Assembly (NCBI GenBank): GCA_002440885.1
Contig: DJVY01000039.1
Location: 1 to 12,892 of the forward strand
DNA length: 12,892 nt
Direction: 5' to 3'
DNA from: Bacteroidales bacterium UBA6244
GTDB taxonomy: Bacteria > Bacteroidota > Bacteroidia > Bacteroidales > F082
This document shows, piece after piece, positions 1 to 6,965 of the stretch. Position 1 is the first letter of the stretch. Each line of letters opens with the position of its first letter. The translations under genes and the position numbers were made by a program. The notes under the pieces were generated by a model, which was not told the DNA's origin, made no database searches, and worked only from the letters and a program-made list of their open reading frames with translations.

Positions 1-6
1 TAGTTA

Positions 7-2187
7 TTATTCGGTTTTGATTTTTAACAACTGATTTATTTTTTCGTTTTGAATTTCAACAGTTTTCACCAGTTCATCAATTTGTTTCTGCTGAGCTTTA
101 TTCACTTCGATGAGTAGCGCCGTAATTTTGGAGTAATCCACTGACTTATAACCTGCCGAATCCGTCGAAACAATTTCAGGAAGTGCCAGTTCTACTTCTT
201 GTGCAATCACACCCACCTGAACCGAAGGATCTTCGCCTGATTTCCAGTTGTAATAGTAACCGTTCAGCATGTTGAGTTTTTCGATGGGATGGTCAATTAC
301 CTCCATATTTGTTTTCCAACGGCGGTCCGAAAAAGTATTCCATGCATTGGCACGTGCCGAAGACCCATCACCGGAGTTGCCTACTTGAAGGGTATATCCC
401 GGCGTTGTTGTTCCCACACCAAACTGACCGTTTTTTAGTACGACATTTCCACCATGGTACAAAAATAAGTTGTCGTTGGTGCTGTTGTAACCGAAAGCCC
501 CTCCATAAGCTCCGGAATTTCTAAATTCCAACGAAGAATTGCCTGAGGTGCCATCAATGATAATTTTGCCAAGTCCGGCACTATTTTTCACTTGTAGCTC
601 ACCCCTTATATCCAACTCCTCTTCAGGAGCGGAGGTGCCAATGCCAATTTTATAGGTTGTTTGGTAAATACCGGTTCCATAAATGGTATTGCCGATGTTG
701 AGCTGATTGGAGCCTGTGGTAACCCCTGGTACGGTTAAGTTTCCAATAAAAATATTGTCGCTCCCGGAGGTGAGAGAAAGACCTGCCCCAACGCCTACAG
801 CCACGTTGTCGTCACCCGAAGTAATGTCGGGTAAACATCCCTGACCGAGTGCCGTATTGTTATTTCCTGTGATTAGGGAATAAAGAGACTCAGTACCTGC
901 TACGGTATTATTTGAGCCTGTCACCAGACTATATCCGGATTCTCTTCCAATGGCAGTATTTGCAGAGCTATTGGTGAATGATCTCAACGATCCAATACCA
1001 AGTGCGGTATTATAATCTCCGTCCACATTTGTATACATGGCGGAGTAACCCATGGCCAGGTTGCTCAATCCACTTGTGTTGTTGGTAAGAGCGAGTGAGC
1101 CTATGGCGACATTATAATGTCCTGTCGTGTTTGATGATAATGCAGAAACACCTAAGGCACTATTACTGGTTCCTGAGATGTTGTCTTCAAGTGATGAAGC
1201 GCCTACGGCCACATTGCTATTTCCGTTTGCATTACTTTTTAAGCTGGCATCTCCAATAGCTGTGTTATACCTGCCCGTATTTGAAGATGCTGTTGTACTC
1301 CCTCTTAGGGCTTCATAACCCAATGCTGTATTGTATGTGTCTCTTCCTGTTGTCCGGTCATCAGCATAAAACATGGCTTGGAAACCAATGGCTGTGGAAC
1401 GGCTATTGCCTTTATTATATTCCAATGCACCATAACCAACAGCCAAATTGGCATCACCTGTAATGTTAAAAAATAATGCATCCATTCCTATGGCTACATT
1501 TTTTGTTCCAGTTGTATTAAAGGCTAATGCCTGTCCTCCTATCGCTGTGTTATAATCACCAGAAATATTGTCATATAGCGTACTTTTTCCTACAGCTACA
1601 TTCAAATCACCGGATGTGTTTTTTCTCATGGAAGCTTCTCCAATGGCTGTGTTGCTAAAGGATGAAATACTCGAAGAAAGCGAGTAAGCACCAATGGCAA
1701 CATTGAAGTTATCGGAATAATCATCCATCTTTCCTGCATTCTCTCCAATAAAAACAGAATATCCCGAATTCAGTACCTCAATCCGGGCACTATCGAAAAC
1801 AAAAAACTCCGTGCCGTTCATGGTCAGGCTAATGGTGTTTTCATCGGGAGTTTGTTCCACCTCAACCTTTGTGTTCCCGTCGGCATCGGCCAGGGTAGTA
1901 TTGTTGTTGGAGCCATAAATTTGTGTCCACCCTGCACTGATAGTTTCGTAAAACCACAGACCCTTGGTGTCGGTATCAAAAATAATCAACCCATTGGCGG
2001 GCGAGTCGATGGCCAAACGCTCGGCCGTGGTCATACGTGGGATGAGCAATCCTCTAATGGTAGAGGTTATATCAAGAGCAGCCGATTCATCAGCTGCAGT
2101 ACCGTTATTGTTAATGGCTACCTGTGCAAAGCTGAATGATGACAAGACTAAGGCACATGCCAAACTTAAGTGCTTTAAAGATTTCAT
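7..2187 (-). CDS. Secreted YadA-head-like repeat fibre protein with C-terminal peptidase S74 self-cleaving chaperone domain (copy 1)
   Basis: 726 residues. Residues 1-21 are a signal peptide, with predicted cleavage SFA|Q. An N-terminal domain (about 22-95, ALDITSTIRGLLIPRMT) is shared with the neighbouring paralogue. Residues 145-500 are YadA-head-like repeats (TAIGxxALxxNTTGxxN). Residues 500-615 form a connector with two IGIGT/GVGTTTP-type units. The C-terminus is a peptidase S74 domain starting at FSDRRWK. Ser620 and Lys625 have the same S-x4-K spacing as the catalytic pair of phage endosialidase chaperone domains. GVIAQEVE and a final coiled coil follow. In that family the domain assists trimer folding and then cuts itself off, so a trimeric secreted or surface fibre is inferred. 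There is no YadA-type beta-barrel anchor and no T9SS sorting domain, so the export route and attachment are unknown. The ATG at 2187 directly precedes the signal peptide. It lies downstream of its paralogue but has its own promoter. A phage tail fibre is less likely because of the signal peptide. Confidence 0.85.
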   Translation of the reverse strand: MKSLKHLSLACALVLSSFSFAQVAINNNGTAADESAALDITSTIRGLLIPRMTTAERLAIDSPANGLIIFDTDTKGLWFYETISAGWTQIYGSNNNTTLADADGNTKVEVEQTPDENTISLTMNGTEFFVFDSARIEVLNSGYSVFIGENAGKMDDYSDNFNVAIGAYSLSSSISSFSNTAIGEASMRKNTSGDLNVAVGKSTLYDNISGDYNTAIGGQALAFNTTGTKNVAIGMDALFFNITGDANLAVGYGALEYNKGNSRSTAIGFQAMFYADDRTTGRDTYNTALGYEALRGSTTASSNTGRYNTAIGDASLKSNANGNSNVAVGASSLEDNISGTSNSALGVSALSSNTTGHYNVAIGSLALTNNTSGLSNLAMGYSAMYTNVDGDYNTALGIGSLRSFTNSSANTAIGRESGYSLVTGSNNTVAGTESLYSLITGNNNTALGQGCLPDITSGDDNVAVGVGAGLSLTSGSDNIFIGNLTVPGVTTGSNQLNIGNTIYGTGIYQTTYKIGIGTSAPEEELDIRGELQVKNSAGLGKIIIDGTSGNSSLEFRNSGAYGGAFGYNSTNDNLFLYHGGNVVLKNGQFGVGTTTPGYTLQVGNSGDGSSARANAWNTFSDRRWKTNMEVIDHPIEKLNMLNGYYYNWKSGEDPSVQVGVIAQEVELALPEIVSTDSAGYKSVDYSKITALLIEVNKAQQKQIDELVKTVEIQNEKINQLLKIKTE
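688..1755 (-). repeat. Array of about 20 YadA-head-like 17-residue (51-bp) coding repeats, copy 1
   Basis: These degenerate repeats within the fibre gene encode residues 145-500. The [TVSLI]A[IVLM]G motif starts at residues 180, 197, 214, 231, 248, 265, 287, 309, 326, 343, 360, 377, 394, 411, 428, 445, 462 and 479. The step is 17 residues throughout, except for two consecutive 22-residue units (265-287-309). The family is expected to form a left-handed beta-roll in a trimer. The DNA copies have diverged and are conserved mainly at protein level. Confidence 0.8.
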
Positions 2188-2245
2188 ATTGTTTTATTTA
2201 GGAGAAAGATAAACTGGCACACGATGATTTGGGTGCTTTTAATTA

Positions 2246-2253
2246 CAAATATA
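2246..2253 (-). promoter_or_regulatory. Bacteroidota -7 box of the copy 1 fibre gene
   Basis: On the minus strand this reads TATATTTG, a perfect TAnnTTTG. It lies about 58 bases upstream of the ATG at 2187, leaving an untranslated leader of roughly 50 bases. The -33 element is poor: only a GTTC at 2274-2271 sits at the right distance. The box follows the terminator of the upstream paralogue, so this gene probably has its own transcript. Confidence 0.5.
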
Positions 2254-2310
2254 TTGTTTCTTAGATATGAACGGTGTAGGTTGTGCTATTTAGAGAGAAT
2301 TCTAAATTGC

Positions 2311-2347
2311 AAAAAAGTCAGGCCACTCCTAAGAGTTATGGCCTGAC
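2311..2347 (-). terminator. Rho-independent terminator of the 796-residue fibre gene
   Basis: A perfect 9-bp stem pairs GTCAGGCCA (2317-2325) with TGGCCTGAC (2339-2347). A 13-base loop contains a further CTC/GAG pairing. On the minus strand the stem is followed directly by six T (2316-2311). It begins 27 bases beyond the stop codon at 2374, the expected place for the end of that transcript. Confidence 0.85.
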
Positions 2348-2373
2348 CCGAAACCAAATTTCCTACCTTCGGT

Positions 2374-4764
2374 TTATTTATTTTTCAGCAACTCAATTTG
2401 TTGTTGAAGTACTTCAATCATTTGTCGTTGTTGTTCGATCATTTCCTGCTGCTCCTGTACGGCTTTAACCAGAGGTACAACAAATTCCGCATAGCGTACC
2501 GAGTAAATTGATTGATCATTTTGTGGATGTACCACTCCGCTGAAATTGTAGCCAATTTTTTGTGCGGCAGCTTCAACATCCTGAGCCAAAAAGCCTGTGT
2601 AGGTTCGCTTTTGCTGATCTTCCCTGGATTTAAGTGCTTCCGGATTTCGATTAACCTCCTCGTAAACACCCCAAAATTGGTCTAATTTTTCCACATCCCA
2701 GTTGTAGGTTACGGGTTCCAGGTTTATGATAAAATCCAATCCGTGTACATCATGATTAATGTTTTTCTTAAATCTTTTATCGGAATAGGTGCTCCAGGAA
2801 ACGTTTCCGGCAATCTCGTTTATTGAACTATTTCCCAGATGAATGGAATTGTGGGCTGTTACCGTGGTGTTGTAGCCAATGGCTGTGGTATTGGTGAGTG
2901 AAGTAGTGGTTGAAGAGGGCCCCGCATTGTTGCCGATGGCGGTGCTTGAGGTGGAAGCCGTGGCATACTGCATGGCGTTGTATCCGATGGCTGTATTACC
3001 ACCCGCCGTCATATTCAGCGCGGCGTTGGCGCCGATAGCCACATTATTGTTTGCCCCAATGGCACTTCCCAAAGCGGAACTACCAATGGCAATGTTGTAG
3101 TCGCCACTGGTATTGGCCAGCAAGGCTTGAAATCCCACCGAGGTATTGTAGAACCCCGAATTGGTAGAAACCATGGACTGATATCCGAGGGCTGTATTGT
3201 GGTATCCCGTTGTATTGGCTGTTAAGGCTTCATAACCTACGGCGGTATTGTATTGTCCGAGTGATCCCGAACTTGATGCTCCGTTGTTTCTTAAGGCCTT
3301 GTAGCCAATGGCTACCAAACCATCGCGGGCAGTTGAAACCTCCAGTGCCTGATACCCCATGGCCACATTTCCGGTTCCGGTAGTGTTGGCCGACAGTGCC
3401 GATGTGCCAAAAGCGCTGTTATTGTCGGCGGTATTGCTGTGAAGTGCCTGATAACCCATGGCTGTATTCTCATTACCACTAACATTTGTGGCCAGAGCTT
3501 GATGTCCGAATGTTGAGTTTTTTGAGCCACCTTCATTATTGTCTAAGGTTTCATAACCAAAGGCAGAGTTTTCGGTTCCTGTGGTAACATCATTTAATGA
3601 GTATGCTCCAAAAGCAGAGTTGTAGTTAGCACCGGAAGGCCGGAAGAGTGCCTTATATCCCATGGCAGTATTATAATCACCTGTAGACAAAGAAAAAAGT
3701 GATTCTTTACCAACGGCAGTATTTCCATCTCCACCATCGTTAGTATATAAAGCACTGCTACCTACCGCAGTATTATCAGAGCCGGTGGAATTACCCAAGG
3801 CTGATGAACCGACAGCCACATTGTTAGTTCCTCCAATATTTCCGTATAAAGCAGCAATACCAACTCCCACATTACTATTCGCTCCATCATCTATTGCTCC
3901 GGCATTATTCCCCAAAAATACTGAACTGCCATCGCTTATGCCATCGCTTAGGTTGTTGATGGCCATGCCGCTCACAGAACCGGTAATATCCAAATTACCA
4001 TTAATACGGACAAGGTCGTTATCAAACTCACCATAAATTAATGGTGTTGCAATGTCGGAGTTATCTATATATAGTTTATTGGAACCGGTTTCGTTGTAAC
4101 CCGCTCTATAACCCAAAAAAATGTTACTGCTGCCTGTGGTCATTCTTCCGGCATTATACCCCAATGCAACATTTTCGTCTCCTAAAATATTTGAATATAA
4201 TGCTGTTACGCCAATTGCAGTATTAAATCTGCCCTCAGTATTATTCCACATAGAACTTGAGCCCACAGCAATATTCCCTGCTCCAATGCTGCTGGTTCCT
4301 GCGTTTTTATAGAGGGCATAATTACCAATTGCAATATTGTAAATTCCGGAAACATTTTCGCGTAATGCTGAAGATCCAATTCCTACACTGGAAGTACTTC
4401 CACCTGCGGAAAGTCCTGCATTTGAACCCAGAAAAACTTCTCCGCCGCCACCTTTAGCATCGGTTAAATCATTAATTGCCAGTGTGCCTGAGCCAACAAC
4501 CGCCCAGTTGGTAGCGTTTCTATAGTAAAACCCGGAAACCCCATCTGTTTGGTATATCATCAATCCCTCAACTGGGTTGCTGATGGCATCGCGTTCGGCT
4601 TCCGTCATACGGGGAATCAGAACACCTTTGGCGGTGGAACTTACATCGAGTGCGGCAGAGGCATCGGGCAAAGCTCCGGTGGAATTGATGGCAACTTGCG
4701 CCCCGGAAGTAATTGTACAAAGCATCATGGTAACTGCGAGTACCATTCGACTAAACTTTTTCAT
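2374..4764 (-). CDS. Secreted YadA-head-like repeat fibre protein with C-terminal peptidase S74 self-cleaving chaperone domain (copy 2, two head modules)
   Basis: 796 residues from the ATG at 4764. In-frame ATGs at 4779 and 4788 were not chosen: 4764 gives a clean signal peptide (MKKFSRMVLAV...SGA|Q), and the predicted transcription start is near 4790. After the signal come the paralogue-shared N-terminal domain (ALDVSSTAKGVLIPRMT), a first repeat module (about residues 110-232), a roughly 50-residue connector containing LYIDNSDIATPLIYGEFDN, and a second, longer module (about 282-642). The S74 domain begins at TYSDKRFKKNI. Ser661 and Lys666 keep the S-x4-K catalytic spacing, and GFLAQDVE follows. 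Between those motifs it carries about 25 more residues than copy 1. A Gln/Glu-rich coiled coil ends the protein. Trimerisation and self-cleavage are inferred from the family. No outer-membrane anchor or T9SS signal is visible. It is divergent from the TPR/AraC regulator and has its own promoter and terminator. Confidence 0.85.
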   Translation of the reverse strand: MKKFSRMVLAVTMMLCTITSGAQVAINSTGALPDASAALDVSSTAKGVLIPRMTEAERDAISNPVEGLMIYQTDGVSGFYYRNATNWAVVGSGTLAINDLTDAKGGGGEVFLGSNAGLSAGGSTSSVGIGSSALRENVSGIYNIAIGNYALYKNAGTSSIGAGNIAVGSSSMWNNTEGRFNTAIGVTALYSNILGDENVALGYNAGRMTTGSSNIFLGYRAGYNETGSNKLYIDNSDIATPLIYGEFDNDLVRINGNLDITGSVSGMAINNLSDGISDGSSVFLGNNAGAIDDGANSNVGVGIAALYGNIGGTNNVAVGSSALGNSTGSDNTAVGSSALYTNDGGDGNTAVGKESLFSLSTGDYNTAMGYKALFRPSGANYNSAFGAYSLNDVTTGTENSAFGYETLDNNEGGSKNSTFGHQALATNVSGNENTAMGYQALHSNTADNNSAFGTSALSANTTGTGNVAMGYQALEVSTARDGLVAIGYKALRNNGASSSGSLGQYNTAVGYEALTANTTGYHNTALGYQSMVSTNSGFYNTSVGFQALLANTSGDYNIAIGSSALGSAIGANNNVAIGANAALNMTAGGNTAIGYNAMQYATASTSSTAIGNNAGPSSTTTSLTNTTAIGYNTTVTAHNSIHLGNSSINEIAGNVSWSTYSDKRFKKNINHDVHGLDFIINLEPVTYNWDVEKLDQFWGVYEEVNRNPEALKSREDQQKRTYTGFLAQDVEAAAQKIGYNFSGVVHPQNDQSIYSVRYAEFVVPLVKAVQEQQEMIEQQRQMIEVLQQQIELLKNK
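2839..3921 (-). repeat. Second (long) YadA-head-like repeat module of copy 2
   Basis: About 20 units of the type TAMGYQALxxNTxGxxN, encoding residues 282-642 of the 796-residue protein. Most unit starts are 17 residues apart, with several 16-residue steps and one 23-residue unit carrying the insert GASSSGSLGQY. The module opens with a VFLGNNAG unit, as the first module opens with VFLGSNAG. Confidence 0.75.
4069..4437 (-). repeat. First (short) YadA-head-like repeat module of copy 2
   Basis: Seven units encoding about residues 110-232, again on a register of mostly 17 residues, with one 21-residue and one 16-residue step. It starts with VFLGSNAG and ends with IFLGYRAG...TGSNKLYI. It resembles the beginning of the second module, suggesting an internal duplication. 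Confidence 0.7.
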
Positions 4765-4795
4765 CACGGTTGGTTTCATATGCAACATTTGGCCG

Positions 4796-4826
4796 CAAAA
4801 CTAGGAGTATCATCAGTTTCAATCAA
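4796..4826 (-). promoter_or_regulatory. Bacteroidota-type promoter of the copy 2 fibre gene
   Basis: The minus strand has TAGTTTTG at 4803-4796, a full match to the -7 consensus TAnnTTTG. A TTG lies at 4826-4824, 20 bases upstream, as a -33 box; a second TTG at 4822-4820 is 16 bases away. The predicted transcription start near 4790 leaves about 25 bases before the ATG at 4764 and argues against the ATG at 4788. Confidence 0.6.
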
Positions 4827-4879
4827 TGGGGGGAAATACTGAAAATGAAGAATAAAGAGAGGTTGATGGGGGTAAATAC
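4826..4879. promoter_or_regulatory. Candidate operator: two 14-bp direct repeats 40 bp apart
   Basis: ATGGGGGGAAATAC (4826-4839) and ATGGGGGTAAATAC (4866-4879) match at 13 of 14 positions. Their starts are exactly 40 bp apart, close to four helical turns. The first copy touches the -33 box of the leftward fibre promoter; the second is 25 bp upstream of the -33 box of the rightward regulator promoter. I saw no copy in the other intergenic regions. Binding by the adjacent AraC-type regulator, or by the response regulator further right, is inference. Confidence 0.5.
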
Positions 4880-4920
4880 CCATTTGGAGATGATACAAGG
4901 GTTCTTGTTTATCTCTTTAT
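4852..4920. repeat. 9-bp inverted repeat flanking a GGGTA-AA-TACCC palindrome
   Basis: ATAAAGAGA (4852-4860) and TCTCTTTAT (4912-4920) are perfect inverted copies separated by 51 bases. Between them, overlapping the second direct repeat, is GGGTAAATACCC (4870-4881), with 5-bp arms. The right arm of the outer repeat lies between the -33 and -7 boxes of the rightward promoter, so a protein bound there could affect transcription of the TPR/AraC gene. The symmetry is visible; function is not known. Confidence 0.4.
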
Positions 4921-4933
4921 GTCAGTATCTTTG
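4905..4933 (+). promoter_or_regulatory. Bacteroidota-type promoter of the TPR/AraC regulator gene
   Basis: TTG (4905-4907) is followed after 18 bases by TATCTTTG (4926-4933), a perfect TAnnTTTG -7 box. Transcription would start near 4940, giving a leader of about 125 bases to the ATG at 5066 or about 65 to the in-frame ATG at 5006. Confidence 0.6.
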
Positions 4934-5065
4934 CTTCGTTCCGGCAACCGAATATTCGTGTGATCGAAACATGTTGCTTTTTTTATAATTTTATGGCTTG
5001 TTTTAATGCCAGAGCCCGACAGACTAATGAAGAGGTGTTTTATCCAAGAAATTGACTGCATCCGC

Positions 5066-6769
5066 ATGGTTTTCAACTACGCCACAAGCACATCAAAATT
5101 TGTGGTTGCTTTGATTATTCTGATTTTTAATTTCACTGCCTTTTGTGCTGATAATGATAGTCTTGCCTTGCTGATTCCTGAATCGAAAAATGATCAGCGA
5201 ATCGAACTGCTTCACAAATCAATAGTTAAACAACTGGTCAAAAACCCGAATTTGGCGCTCGAATATTCGATGGAATCCATTGACCTTTCAAAACAATTGC
5301 AGAGAGACTCGCTGCTGGCCTATTCCTATTATTATGCAGCTTTGGCTTATTATTTTCAGGATTATTGGAATTTATCTGCCGATTATTACACCAAAGCAAT
5401 GGAAAGCAATTGGGGTAGTACATCCAACTTATTCAGGGCCAGATGTGCCAACAACATCGGTATTTGTTTTGAATATCTGGGTGAATATGAAAAAACCGCC
5501 AACTACTATTTTCAATCCATTGCAGCAAGCGAACAGCTTGGTGATGAATGGCTTACGGCACGAACGCAGTTAAACCTTGGGATGCTGTACATTCGAATGA
5601 AAGAATACCATAAAGCGGTTGAAATACTCGGGATTTCTTTGTCTGTACTACAAAAAATGCAGGATGAAGAAAACATAATAAGTGCGTACCAAAATTTATT
5701 TATTGCCGAGGGAAACCTCCAAAACAGTGAGCGTTTAAACGATTACTACAAACAAGCCATCGATTTGGCACAAGCCAAAAACGATTCGGCAAAAATGTCG
5801 GAGATACTGAATGATTTCGGAACCCTTTTGTTTGATAAAGGCCAATTTTCAGAGGCCGACCATTATTTTGAACAAGCACTTCAGTATGCCGATTCGGTTA
5901 ATTCCCCATCTGCTTTTTACTTTACCTTGTATTCGATTGGCAAAAATGCCATGTATTTGGGCAATTTAGAAAAATCAGAAAAGCTTATGAGCCTGGCATT
6001 TAACAAACTCAAAAGCCTAAAATCCAACGTTTGGCTCACTTATATCCAGCTTAATCTGTCGCGACTTTATGCACGTAAGGGCGATTTTATTCTATCGGAT
6101 AAGTTTATGAAGGATGCCATTGCCAACGAACAGGAGTTGTTTAAAAACAAAAGAGCCAAGGCCATAAGCGAAATGCAGGTAAAGTACGAAACCGGAAAAA
6201 AGGAGCAGGAATTGTCCATGCAGAAATTACAACTAAAATCGCAAAGCAGAACCCTGTTTTTTGCCCTGATTATTGCCCTGCTTTTTGCCTCGGCGTTTTT
6301 AATCGTGTTCTTTTTTATGCGAAAGATAAAAAGCAACAACCAACAACTTTTTGAACGGAATCGTGAACTTACCGCCCGATGGGAGAAACTGAAAAATCCC
6401 GGCACTTCAGAAATTGAAGATACCGGAAGCAATACCCTTTACAGCCATATTTCGGCTTTGATGAACAAGGACCAACTATTCAAAAATCCTGACCTCACCA
6501 TAGATTTTCTTTCGCGAAGCATTAATTCCAATACAAAATACGTATCGCGAACCATCAAAGAAAAAACCGGACTCAATTTCAATTCCTATATCAACACATA
6601 CAGGATAGAAGAAGCGAAAAAAATTCTGCTCGATCCGGTGAAAAAAAATTGGTCGCTGGACGCTGTTGCCGAAAGCTGCGGGTTCAACAATCCAACCACT
6701 TTTTATCAAACCTTCAAAAAAAATACCGGTTTAACCCCGGCAGTTTACCGAAATATAACTGAAAACTAA
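5066..6769 (+). CDS. Membrane-tethered TPR-repeat transcriptional regulator with C-terminal AraC-type HTH domain
   Basis: 567 residues from the ATG at 5066. In-frame ATGs at 5027 and 5006 would add up to 20 polar residues before the hydrophobic segment, so the start is uncertain. Order of parts: an N-terminal signal or anchor segment (about 12-27, FVVALIILIFNFTAF); helical TPR-type repeats (about 45-370, for example ADHYFEQALQYA); a short coiled coil; a transmembrane helix (about 393-417); a cytoplasmic linker; and an AraC/XylS double HTH (about 475-563). The second HTH is classical (SLDAVAESCGFNNPTTFYQTFKK..GLTPAVYR). The TPR part is therefore predicted periplasmic and the DNA-binding part cytoplasmic, giving one-component signalling across the inner membrane. 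No kinase or receiver domain is present. It is divergent from the fibre genes and may control them; that is inference from position. The ligand is unknown. Confidence 0.85.
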   Translation: MVFNYATSTSKFVVALIILIFNFTAFCADNDSLALLIPESKNDQRIELLHKSIVKQLVKNPNLALEYSMESIDLSKQLQRDSLLAYSYYYAALAYYFQDYWNLSADYYTKAMESNWGSTSNLFRARCANNIGICFEYLGEYEKTANYYFQSIAASEQLGDEWLTARTQLNLGMLYIRMKEYHKAVEILGISLSVLQKMQDEENIISAYQNLFIAEGNLQNSERLNDYYKQAIDLAQAKNDSAKMSEILNDFGTLLFDKGQFSEADHYFEQALQYADSVNSPSAFYFTLYSIGKNAMYLGNLEKSEKLMSLAFNKLKSLKSNVWLTYIQLNLSRLYARKGDFILSDKFMKDAIANEQELFKNKRAKAISEMQVKYETGKKEQELSMQKLQLKSQSRTLFFALIIALLFASAFLIVFFFMRKIKSNNQQLFERNRELTARWEKLKNPGTSEIEDTGSNTLYSHISALMNKDQLFKNPDLTIDFLSRSINSNTKYVSRTIKEKTGLNFNSYINTYRIEEAKKILLDPVKKNWSLDAVAESCGFNNPTTFYQTFKKNTGLTPAVYRNITEN

Positions 6770-6965
6770 AAAAACAAGCAAGTTTATTTATATTATTCAT
6801 TGTCAGTAATATATCCATAGCATTTCCCGAATAGTTAAGTGTTTTTCGTGATTCTTGTTAAGCAAATCTTTCATTTTGCTTGTCTTTCGCTTTATTTCGC
6901 AGCATACTTTACAAATCAGCCGGCCTTTTCAGATTCAAGTGAGCGGCGGCAAAAAAATTACAACC

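Noticed and set aside
688..1755. Regular 51-bp periodicity that could look like a CRISPR array
   Set aside because: The repeats are degenerate, lie within one long open frame and are conserved as protein motifs; there are no identical repeats with unique spacers and no cas genes.
7..4764. Prophage tail-fibre region, suggested by the S74 domains
   Set aside because: Both proteins begin with signal peptides and have their own promoters; no other phage gene is visible in the window.
4041..4842. Several overlapping plus-strand open frames of 60-97 codons
   Set aside because: They are antisense to the fibre gene, have low-complexity translations produced by the repeats and show no recognisable domain.
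6789..6813. TATATTA / TAATATA inverted repeat just after the TPR/AraC gene
   Set aside because: A pure A/T stem without a T run; likely chance in AT-rich intergenic DNA.
6860..6881. AAGCAAA / TTTGCTT hairpin between the TPR/AraC gene and the propeller gene
   Set aside because: It is short, AT-rich and not followed by a T run, and it is not at a clear promoter position; too weak to call a terminator or operator.
6855..6965. Upstream extension of the propeller gene reading frame
   Set aside because: It would put 37 residues ahead of a normal signal peptide; the ATG at 6966 fits export.
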